Assembly: GCA_020072785.1 (NCBI GenBank)
Contig: JAIQGG010000002.1
Location: 124,001-188,000 of the forward strand
From: Terriglobia bacterium
Lineage (GTDB): Bacteria > Acidobacteriota > Terriglobia > Acidiferrales > UBA7541
Reading direction: 5' to 3'
DNA: 64,000 nucleotides
Shown here: piece by piece, positions 43,155-50,416 of the stretch
Layout: each line of letters starts with the position of its first letter
Numbering within the stretch: the first letter of the stretch is position 1
Translations under genes and position numbers: made by a program
Notes under the pieces: generated by a model
Seen by the model: only the letters and a program-made list of their open reading frames with translations
Told to the model about the DNA's origin: nothing
Database searches by the model: none

Positions 43155-44531
43155 ATGACACCCACGGTTCCTCCCGAACTCGACGCCTTAACCCCCGCCG
43201 GCGGAGCCCCCGCTCCCGCAGCGGAGCCCCCCAGGGCCCCTGTACCGTCGCTCCCCGAGGTCTACCGCACCGTGCCCTTCGCCCACGGCGCCTCCTGGCT
43301 GCGCAAGATGCTGGCTTTCGCCGGACCGGGCTACCTGGTCGCCGTCGGCTACATGGACCCCGGCAACTGGGCCACGGATATCGGCGCCGGCTCCAAATTC
43401 GGCTATACCCTGCTCAGCGTCGTCCTCCTCAGCAACTGCATGGCCATGCTCCTGCAGGGGCTGGCCGCCAAGCTCGGCATTGTCACCGGTCGCGACCTCG
43501 CCCAGTCCTGCCGCAGCCAGTATTCGCGCCGCATCAACTTCGTGCTCTGGGTGCTTTGCGAAGTCGCCATCGCCGCCTGCGACCTTGCCGAAGTCCTGGG
43601 CTCCGCCGTGGCGCTGAAGCTGCTCTTCGGCCTGCCGCTTCTCGCCGGCGTCTTCCTCACCGGCTTGGATGTGCTCCTGGTGCTGGCCATGCAGAACCGC
43701 GGCTTCCGCCTGATCGAGATCTTTGTCGTTACCCTCACGGCCACCATCGCCGGCTGCTTCGCCTATGAAATCTTCTTCGCCCGTCCCCTGTGGCTGGAAG
43801 CCGCCCACGGCTACATCCCGCAACTGGAGATCCTGCGCAATCGCGAGATGCTTTATCTGGCCATCGGCATCCTCGGCGCCACGGTCATGCCCCACAATCT
43901 CTATCTCCACTCCAGCATCGTGCAGACCCGCGCCTTTGGCGCCTCCGTCCCGGAAAAACGCGAGGCCGTGCGCTACGCCATCTTCGACTCCACCGCCGCC
44001 CTCTTCGTCGCCCTGTTCATCAACGCCGCCATCCTGGTCCTCGGCGCCGCCGCCTTTCACTCCCGCGGCATGACCCAGGTGGCGGAGATCGGCGACGCTT
44101 ACAAACTATTGACCCCGGTCCTCGGCGCCAGCCTGGCCAGCACTCTTTTCGCCTTGGCCCTGCTCGCCTCCGGGCAGAATTCCACGCTCACCGGCACGCT
44201 CGCCGGTCAGATCGTCATGGAAGGCTTCCTCAACCTGCGCCTCAAGCCCTGGCTGCGCCGCCTCATCACCCGCTCCCTGGCCATCGTGCCCGCGGCCATC
44301 GTCATCGGCATTGCCGGGGAGGGGAAGGCCACGGCCTTGCTCATCTTCAGTCAGGTGGTTCTCAGTTTTCAGCTGCCCTTCGCCGTCATCCCGCTCATCC
44401 GCTTTACCAACGACCCCGCCCGCATGGGCGAATTCGCCAACTCCCGTTGGACCGCGGCCTGTGCCTGGGTCGTCGCCATCGCCATCGTCGGCTTCAACGC
44501 CGAGCTCCTCTGGCTCACCTTCCACTCCTGA
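43155..44531 (+). CDS. mntH: Nramp-family divalent metal transporter (MntH)
   Basis: A 458-residue proton-coupled Mn(II)/Fe(II) importer with about 11 membrane helices. The consensus loops GYMDPGNWATDI (TM1 with the metal-binding DPGN), GATVMPHNLYLHSS (TM6 metal-binding MPH) and LASGQNSTLTGTLAGQIVMEG (TM8-9) are intact. A Pro/Ala-rich N-terminal 45 residues precede the first helix. It is a single gene; the following cytochrome gene starts 42 bases later on the same strand and may be co-transcribed. No Shine-Dalgarno is obvious before the ATG. Confidence 0.94.
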   Translation: MTPTVPPELDALTPAGGAPAPAAEPPRAPVPSLPEVYRTVPFAHGASWLRKMLAFAGPGYLVAVGYMDPGNWATDIGAGSKFGYTLLSVVLLSNCMAMLLQGLAAKLGIVTGRDLAQSCRSQYSRRINFVLWVLCEVAIAACDLAEVLGSAVALKLLFGLPLLAGVFLTGLDVLLVLAMQNRGFRLIEIFVVTLTATIAGCFAYEIFFARPLWLEAAHGYIPQLEILRNREMLYLAIGILGATVMPHNLYLHSSIVQTRAFGASVPEKREAVRYAIFDSTAALFVALFINAAILVLGAAAFHSRGMTQVAEIGDAYKLLTPVLGASLASTLFALALLASGQNSTLTGTLAGQIVMEGFLNLRLKPWLRRLITRSLAIVPAAIVIGIAGEGKATALLIFSQVVLSFQLPFAVIPLIRFTNDPARMGEFANSRWTAACAWVVAIAIVGFNAELLWLTFHS

Positions 44532-44572
44532 GCTTCCCGCCCTGCTGCGGATGTGCGAAAATTTCTCCGCCT

Positions 44573-45100
44573 ATGGATCCGAATCGCCGAAGAAGTCTCC
44601 GCCTGCGCAAATTCCTTCTGGCCTGCATCTTCGCCGCGATCGCCATCGCCATCGTCTTTGCCGCCCTGCAGAAGAGCGACTGGAACGTCCCCGAGGAAGC
44701 CAAACAGCGGAAAAATCCGCTCCCGCCCTCCGCGGCCGCGCTGCAGGCGGCGGCCACGACCTACCGCGACAAATGCGCGCAGTGTCACGGCCCGACGGGC
44801 AAGGGCGACGGCCCCGAGGGCAAGAGGCACGATCCCCCGCCCGCCAGCTTCACCGATGCCCCGCGCATGAACGCCGTCAGCGACGGCGAGCTTTTCTTCA
44901 AGATCAGCAAGGGGCGCAGGCCGATGCCTTCCTTTCGTAGCCGATTGACCGAGGAACAGCGCTGGCAGCTGGTCCTCCTCATCCGTAGCTTCGCCCGGAA
45001 ATCCTCCGCGCCGGAAACGCCGCCCGCCTCCGAAGCGCAGCCTGCTTTGGGAAAGCAGCCCGCCCCCGAGAGCCGTCCCGTCGCAACCAGCCCGCGCTAA
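44573..45100 (+). CDS. Membrane-anchored c-type cytochrome
   Basis: A 175-residue protein with an N-terminal membrane anchor (LLACIFAAIAIAIVFAAL, about 15-32) and one heme-binding CAQCH (69-73) in a cytochrome c domain. FKISKGRRPMPSF supplies the usual Met ligand region. The C-terminal 30 residues are Pro/Ala-rich and disordered. It is an electron carrier in the periplasm; the partner is unknown. It may be transcribed with mntH (42-base gap). A similar cytochrome gene occurs at 56691. Confidence 0.9.
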   Translation: MDPNRRRSLRLRKFLLACIFAAIAIAIVFAALQKSDWNVPEEAKQRKNPLPPSAAALQAAATTYRDKCAQCHGPTGKGDGPEGKRHDPPPASFTDAPRMNAVSDGELFFKISKGRRPMPSFRSRLTEEQRWQLVLLIRSFARKSSAPETPPASEAQPALGKQPAPESRPVATSPR

Positions 45101-45193
45101 AACACTGCGCTTAGAAGCCAGGCGCAAAAGGCAGGCATTGTCATCCTGAGTCCCGGTGTTTTTTACCGGGACGACCGATCGCGGATTCCGACC

Positions 45194-45697
45194 TTGTCGG
45201 AAAGATTCCGGCTCCTGCCGGAAAGGATCTCAACGTCAGCGCTTGCAACCACCGCATGCTTTTTCGCCGGTCTTTTGCAGGGCGCGCCTGTATCGCAGCG
45301 CACCGCGCCAGGGAAGGTTGGCATGCTCCCCGAATCCATCGAGAAGGAAAAGAAGATCGGCCGCCTGCAGCGCGAAAATTTCCGCCGCGCCTTCCGGGGC
45401 GGCGCCAGGATGGCCTTCGGCACCGACGGCGGCGTCTACCCGCACGGCGACAATGCCAAGCAGTTCGCCAAAATGGTCGAGTGGGGCATGCAACCCCTCG
45501 ACGCCATCCAGGCCGCCACCGTCAACGCCGCCGACCTCCTCGGCCTGGCCGATAAGATCGGTTCCCTCGAAAAAGGACGCTACGCCGACCTCATCGCCGT
45601 CTCCGGTGATCCCCTCGCCGACGTGCGCGTCCTCGAATCCGTCAAATTCGTCATGAAGGGCGGCTCCGTCGTCCGCAACGACCTCGCCGCCCGCTAA
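45194..45697 (+). pseudogene. Amidohydrolase remnant (C-terminal part only)
   Basis: The frame runs for 167 codons, but only its last about 125 residues match a known family: RENFRRAFRGGARMAFGTDGG, the metal-dependent amidohydrolase (imidazolonepropionase-like) C-terminal region with the GTDG Asp, then GLADKIGSLEKGRYADLI. Full enzymes are over 400 residues, so the barrel's N-terminal metal site is missing. The 5' side (45130-45320) is made of dispersed repeat sequence (for example TCCCGGTG/TACCGGGA around 45151), which looks like the break point. It is not expected to make an active enzyme. Confidence 0.65.
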
Positions 45698-45778
45698 GCG
45701 ACCCAGTCCCGGGTAGCGCCGGCGTCCCGCCGGTTCTTTTCCCCGGCGCGTTTGCCGCGGAGCATCCCCAAAATGGAA

Positions 45779-45816
45779 ACGGCCCTGAATCCCGCGATTC
45801 AGGGCCGTCCCATTTT
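45779..45816. terminator. Symmetrical hairpin terminator
   Basis: ACGGCCCTGAATC (45779-45791) pairs perfectly with GATTCAGGGCCGT (45796-45808) across CCGC, followed by CCCATTTTTC. It sits between the rightward amidohydrolase remnant and the leftward peroxiredoxin gene and can serve both. Confidence 0.9.
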
Positions 45817-45863
45817 TCTTTCCGTACCTCTGTGTCTCGGTGTCTCTGTGGCTAATCTTTCTC

Positions 45864-46325
45864 TTACTTCACCTGCGCCAGCGCCGCCGCCACTTCCTTG
45901 ATGTCCGGCACGGAGGGGATGTCGTAGTTCTTGAACCACGCCACCTTGCCCGCCTTGTCAATGATCACGATCGCCCGCCCCGTGATCCCCTTTTCCGCCA
46001 GGTACACGCCGTACTTCTCGGCCATCGCCCCGCGCGGCTGGAAATCCGCCAGCAGCGAATATTTGATCCCCATCTTTTCCGCGTAGGCCTTGTGCGACCA
46101 TACGCTGTCCACGCTCACGCCCAGCACTTCCGCGTCCAGCTTCTCGAAATCCTTCATGTCGTTCACGAAGCAGGCGTGCTCGTTCGTGCACACCGGGCTC
46201 CAGTCCAGCGGGTAAAACACCAGGACGACCTTCTTCTTCCCGGCAAATTCCGAAAGCTTCACTTCTTTCTGGCTCTGATCCTTTAACACGAAATCCGGTG
46301 CCGCCTGTCCGACTGCGATAGCCAT
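45864..46325 (-). CDS. Peroxiredoxin (AhpE/1-Cys-like)
   Basis: A 153-residue peroxiredoxin. The peroxidatic Cys is in FYPLDWSPVCTNEHACF (residues 37-53); the second Cys there (EHAC) is not the usual C-terminal resolving one. The length fits the short AhpE/BCP-type enzymes, unlike the 217-residue protein at 3914. It reduces peroxides in the cytoplasm. The start ATG at 46325 is preceded by GGAAGAG at a proper distance on the minus strand. Single gene; a strong terminator lies behind it. Confidence 0.93.
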   Translation of the reverse strand: MAIAVGQAAPDFVLKDQSQKEVKLSEFAGKKKVVLVFYPLDWSPVCTNEHACFVNDMKDFEKLDAEVLGVSVDSVWSHKAYAEKMGIKYSLLADFQPRGAMAEKYGVYLAEKGITGRAIVIIDKAGKVAWFKNYDIPSVPDIKEVAAALAQVK

Positions 46326-46560
46326 GTCTCTTCCTCCGTTTGCGAAGTCGCCCTACGATGATAGCGAAACCCGCCCGGCGCCACAAACCCTTCGCGCGCT
46401 TCGTTCTTCCCGATTTCCGATCTTTTCTTCCTCTTCTCCGCGCTTTTGGTTCTTGCCTCTTTTCTTCTCTCCCTCCCAGCAGTACACTCCGCCGCAGGAG
46501 GCCGTGCAGCAAGCTGTGCGGTCGCCCGGAAGAATGTTCGCTGTGCGGTCGCGCATTATT

Positions 46561-46917
46561 ATGAGTTCACCAGCCACTCGCCGTGCCCCGTCCCCCGCTC
46601 CGCAGCCACGCGCGACGTCCCCTGTCGCGCAGCCGCTCCAGGCGTCGGCCGCTGTGCGGTCCCCCAATCCATTGTTGACCCTTGCCGAACTCGTCGACCG
46701 CTATTGCGCCCTCGCCGGCGCCTTCGGCACGCCCGTGCCTCTCTCTGCCTTCGCTCTCTCCCCCGGCGAAACCGAGCGCCTCTTCTCCTCCTGCGACGAG
46801 GACTACCACATCAGCCGCTTCTTCCACTTCACCGAGTCCAACGGCGACTCCTACGCCATCAACGGCATCCCCGCCACCCACGTCCGCATCGACGAAACCA
46901 TCTCCGTCATCCTCTAG
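46561..46917 (+). CDS. Hypothetical protein, possibly conserved
   Basis: A 118-residue protein (an upstream in-frame start at 46324 would add 79 low-complexity residues). The C-terminal half (LLTLAELVDRYCALAGAFG, then FSSCDEDYHISRFFHF) has acidic/aromatic content that looks coding, while the N-terminal 40 residues are Pro/Ala/Ser-rich. I do not recognise the family. It diverges from the peroxiredoxin gene. Three near copies of GCTGTGCGGTC are found before and inside it (about 46511, 46540 and 46650), coding AVRS. Confidence 0.5.
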   Translation: MSSPATRRAPSPAPQPRATSPVAQPLQASAAVRSPNPLLTLAELVDRYCALAGAFGTPVPLSAFALSPGETERLFSSCDEDYHISRFFHFTESNGDSYAINGIPATHVRIDETISVIL

Positions 46918-46997
46918 CCGGACCTTGCGGCACACCTCCTCCTGCTGCGCGCGGAGCGTGCCTGGCAATTACGTTTACGATTGGCGAAGAATTGTTC

Positions 46998-48770
46998 TCA
47001 GGCCGGCACGGCTCGCTGAAAGCGCTGCGCCAGCTTATGGTGCTCGTCCAGAAGTTCCTTCGGCAGGCGTTCGCCGAACTTTGCAAGAAACTGCCTGGTG
47101 TCCGCGAGCTCCGGCTCCCAGTCCGCCGGATTCACGCGCAGCAGTTCATCCACGGCGCCATGCGCGAGCGCCAGGCCGTCCAGTGTCAGCGCGCTGCGCG
47201 CCGGCACATAGCCGATCGGCGTCTCCTGCGCTTCGCCGCGTCCCTCCACGCGCTCCAGGATCCACTTCAGCACGCGCACGTTTTCTCCGAACCCCGGCCA
47301 CAGAAACTTCCCGCTGGTGTCCCGCCGGAACCAGTTCACGTGGAAAATCTTCGGCGCGTGCGGGATGCGCCTGCCCATCTCCAGCCAGTGCCCGAAATAA
47401 TCCGCCATGTTGTAGCCGCAGAAGGGCAGCATGGCCATGGGGTCACGCCGCACCACGCCCACCGCGCCCGTTGCCGCCGCCGTCGTTTCCGAAGCCATCG
47501 TCGCGCCCACGAACACCCCGTGCTGCCAGTCAAACGATTCGTACACCAGCGGCGCCATCCGCGCGCGCCGCCCCCCGAAAATGAACGCCGAGATCGGCAC
47601 GCCTTCCGGCGATTCCCAGTTCGGCGAGATGCAGGGCGATTGCTGCGCCGGCACGGTATAGCGTGAATTTGGATGCGCCGCCGGGCCCTGCGACGGATCC
47701 CACTTCTTTCCCTTCCAGTCGATCATTCCCGCCGGCGGCTCGCTTTCGATGCCTTCCCACCACGGCTCGCGCTCCGGCGTCAACGCCACGTTGGTGAACA
47801 GCGCATTCTTGCGGATCGCATCCATCACGTTGGGATTGGTGTGCTTCCCCGTTCCCGGCGCCACCCCGAAAAATCCCGCTTCCGGGTTGATGGCCCGCAG
47901 GTAGCCGTCCGCTCCGATCTGCATCCAGCTGATGTCGTCGCCCACCGTCCACACCCGGTAGCCCTGGCCTTCCAGCGCCGAGACCATCATCGCCAGGTTC
48001 GTCTTCCCGCACGCGCTCGGAAACGCCGCGGCCATGTACGTCACTTTTCCGTTGGGCGCTTCCAGCCCCAGGATGAGCATGTGCTCCGCCATCCAGCCCT
48101 GCTCCCGCGCCATCACGCTGGCGATGCGCAGCGCCAGGCATTTCTTCCCCAGCAGCGCATTCCCCCCGTAGCCCGATCCCACGCTCCAGATCAGCTTTTC
48201 CTCGGGGAAGTGCATGACGAAGCGCCGCTCGGGGTTCACGTCCAGCAGCGCGTGCAGTCCCGGCACGAATTCCGGGGAGCTCCCCAGCCGCTCCATGGCC
48301 ACCTTGCCCATGCGCGACATGATGCGCATGCTGGCCACCACGTATGCGCTGTCCGTGATCTCCACGCCCACCTTGCTGATCGGCGAGCGCGCCGGCCCCA
48401 TGATGTACGGCACCACGTACATCGTGCGCCCGCGCATCGACCCGTCGCACAGCGCAATCATCTTCTGCTTCGCTTCTTCCGGCGCCATCCAGTTATTGGT
48501 CGGTCCGGCGTCTTCCCGCTTCCGCGAGCAGATAAACGTCACCTGCTCGGTGCGCGCCACGTCGTTGGGGTTGCTGCGGTGCAGGTAGCAATGCGGGTAA
48601 GTCTTGGGGTTCAGCTCCAGCGTGTCCCCCTCGCGCACCATCTCCGCGAGCATGCGCTCGTTCTCCTCCCCCGAACCGTCGCAGAAAACGATGTGTTCCG
48701 GCTTTGTCAGTCGCGCGGTTTCCTCTACCCAGCTTTCAAGAGGGGTGCTCACGGGGGCCTCCCTGGCCAT
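46998..48770 (-). CDS. pckG: Phosphoenolpyruvate carboxykinase (GTP)
   Basis: A 590-residue enzyme making PEP and CO2 from oxaloacetate and GTP, a key gluconeogenic step. Its GTP-type core is identified by FPSACGKTNLAMM (P-loop with the reactive Cys), DDISWMQIGADG and GKHTNPNVMDAIRK, and by its length, since ATP-type enzymes are shorter (about 540) and differ in sequence. The N-terminal region and the C-terminal WFRRDTSGKFLWPGFGEN are intact. A monocistronic unit on the minus strand; divergent from the small gene at 49001. Confidence 0.96.
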   Translation of the reverse strand: MAREAPVSTPLESWVEETARLTKPEHIVFCDGSGEENERMLAEMVREGDTLELNPKTYPHCYLHRSNPNDVARTEQVTFICSRKREDAGPTNNWMAPEEAKQKMIALCDGSMRGRTMYVVPYIMGPARSPISKVGVEITDSAYVVASMRIMSRMGKVAMERLGSSPEFVPGLHALLDVNPERRFVMHFPEEKLIWSVGSGYGGNALLGKKCLALRIASVMAREQGWMAEHMLILGLEAPNGKVTYMAAAFPSACGKTNLAMMVSALEGQGYRVWTVGDDISWMQIGADGYLRAINPEAGFFGVAPGTGKHTNPNVMDAIRKNALFTNVALTPEREPWWEGIESEPPAGMIDWKGKKWDPSQGPAAHPNSRYTVPAQQSPCISPNWESPEGVPISAFIFGGRRARMAPLVYESFDWQHGVFVGATMASETTAAATGAVGVVRRDPMAMLPFCGYNMADYFGHWLEMGRRIPHAPKIFHVNWFRRDTSGKFLWPGFGENVRVLKWILERVEGRGEAQETPIGYVPARSALTLDGLALAHGAVDELLRVNPADWEPELADTRQFLAKFGERLPKELLDEHHKLAQRFQRAVPA

Positions 48771-48988
48771 GGGATGCGGCCTCGCCAGGCTTCACGCACG
48801 CGATGGTGGTGTGGTTGCTAGATTAGCCTGGCGGGCAGTGCGTTCATTTTAACGCACCAGTGTACGGTAGCCCTTCGCCCGATGGCAAGAATTCCATCTC
48901 TCTTTTTCGGGAATGGTGCAACGCCTCGTCCGGGCTGTGGCGAAGCGGCAAACTCCCCGCCATTTTCCGGCGGTTTCGCCCTGGGTGG

Positions 48989-49003
48989 TATCATCTACTC
49001 ATG
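48989..49003 (+). promoter_or_regulatory. -10-like box just before a start codon
   Basis: TATCAT at 48989-48994, six bases before the ATG at 49001, without a ribosome site. It fits the pattern of probable leaderless transcripts also seen at 16623 and 19576. Confidence 0.35.
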
Positions 49004-49270
49004 TACGCGCAGAAACTGGCCGTGGATGTCGTCATTGCAGGGAAGCGGCGCCCCTGCCCGCTCGAGTGGCTGGATCAATTCTGCATGCGCAACTTCACCA
49101 ATGCCGCCGAGTTCGATGACACGCTCCCCACCGCCGAAGGCCGCGTGGAAATCAGCTTCCGCACTACACCGGAGCGCTTTGCCGCGGCCTTCTCGGCATG
49201 GCTCACGCAGCGCGGCAAGGGCCATGGCCAGCCCGTCGAGGTCCTCGCCACCCTGCAAGCTGCCTCCTAA
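49001..49270 (+). CDS. Small hypothetical protein
   Basis: An 89-residue protein of no recognised family, with LDQFCMRNFTNAAEFDDTLP (about 24-43) and a C-terminal AWLTQRGKGHGQPVEVL. The start is placed at 49001 because an upstream -10-like box leaves no room for a longer coding region, although the frame is open to 48860. The neighbours are pckG (divergent) and patatin (convergent). Likely real because codon bias is coding-like. Confidence 0.55.
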   Translation: MYAQKLAVDVVIAGKRRPCPLEWLDQFCMRNFTNAAEFDDTLPTAEGRVEISFRTTPERFAAAFSAWLTQRGKGHGQPVEVLATLQAAS

Positions 49271-49425
49271 ATTGGAAAAAATTCAGTAAGCGCCGTCATT
49301 TCGAGCGAAGCGCGATTCTTGTGCGCATTTTGCATCCCGGTGGTTTGTACCGGGGCGCTTCGAATGCTCTTACGGAGCGGGAAATCTCTCTTCGCTTTCC
49401 GCCACCGGTTCCGCCTTCCCGCGCC

Positions 49426-50307
49426 CTATCCCGCCGCTTCCTTCCGGAACGCCGCTATTTTTGCCCGGATCTGCGGCAGCGCGCGCATGGCCGCGGCTTC
49501 GCCGGCGGCCACCAGTTCCGGCGTTTGCGTGAAGTCATCCCACACGAATGGGCTCACGTCCGGCTCGATCAGCACGTCCGCCTGCTGCCGCCACACCAGG
49601 TCCGCATGCCCCTGGATGATATTGAACGACCGGCTGATGACGTCGCCCACCGTCCGTGCATTTGCCACGTTGCCGGCTTCCAGATACACCGCGATGACAA
49701 TGTCCGCGCCGAGCAGCAGCGCGCCTTCCACCGGTACCGGCGCTGCGAGGAATCCGTCCACCAGCGTGCGGCCTTCGTACTGCACCGGCACGAACAGCCC
49801 GGGGTAGGCGCAGGAGCCGCGCATCGGCGGCCCGACCGGGCCGCGCGTGTAATACGCCGCCACTCCGGCGTTCAGATCCGTCGCCGCGATCGCAAACGGG
49901 GTGACCATCTCCTCGAACGTGCGCACCGACGTCAGCCGCTCCAGATACGTTTCCATGCGTTTGTTGGTGGCCAGGCCCAGCCACGAGGGTGTCCAGCGCC
50001 CGAAATCCGCAAACGTCGTCTCGCGGGCGATCCGTTCCATCTCCTCCAGCGGCGTTCCCGCGCAGTACACCGCACCGAGCAGCGAGCCCACGCTGGTCCC
50101 GGCCACGCAGTCGATCGGAATATTCGCGGCGCGCAGCACCCGCAGCACCCCGATGTGCGCGATCCCCCGCGCAAATCCCCCGGAAAGCGCCAGGCCGATG
50201 CGCGGGCGCGCGCGTTCCGGCTCCTCCTCGGGAGTGCCGAACGTGCGCACCCTGTCCGCCGCCCCGCGCAGCCAGCCGATTGCCGTATTCACTTTGCGTG
50301 CCAGCAT
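49426..50307 (-). CDS. Patatin-like phospholipase/lipid hydrolase
   Basis: A 293-residue patatin domain. The nucleophile motif is GTSVGSLLG (near 87-95), preceded by the oxyanion-hole LSGGFARGIAHIGV, and the dyad Asp is in DGFLAAP. The protein probably hydrolyses phospholipid or lysophospholipid acyl groups and has a weak hydrophobic/amphipathic N-terminus but no signal peptide. It diverges from the FadN/FadB-like gene (109-base gap), so both may be lipid turnover genes under shared control. Length and motifs fit the RssA-type bacterial family. Confidence 0.92.
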   Translation of the reverse strand: MLARKVNTAIGWLRGAADRVRTFGTPEEEPERARPRIGLALSGGFARGIAHIGVLRVLRAANIPIDCVAGTSVGSLLGAVYCAGTPLEEMERIARETTFADFGRWTPSWLGLATNKRMETYLERLTSVRTFEEMVTPFAIAATDLNAGVAAYYTRGPVGPPMRGSCAYPGLFVPVQYEGRTLVDGFLAAPVPVEGALLLGADIVIAVYLEAGNVANARTVGDVISRSFNIIQGHADLVWRQQADVLIEPDVSPFVWDDFTQTPELVAAGEAAAMRALPQIRAKIAAFRKEAAG

Positions 50308-50353
50308 CCTCCCTAAACTCTATCGTGACGCGGGCCCTGAAGCGAGGTATCGT

Positions 50354-50382
50354 TTGACCCGGGGATATCGGTTTTGTAACCT
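50354..50382 (+). promoter_or_regulatory. Predicted promoter of the FadN/FadB-like gene
   Basis: TTGACC (50354-50359) and TAACCT (50377-50382) are separated by 17 bases, an ideal spacing, and lie about 35 bases before the ATG at 50417, which has GGGAGAAAC upstream as ribosome site. Confidence 0.5.
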
Positions 50383-50416
50383 GCCCTGTCACGCAGATCC
50401 CGGGAGAAACCCTGCC

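Noticed and set aside
49901-50416. N-terminal extension of the FadN/FadB-like gene
   Set aside because: The in-frame region lies over the patatin gene on the other strand and shows no conserved residues; the ATG at 50417 starts at the NAD-binding strand and has a ribosome site and promoter.
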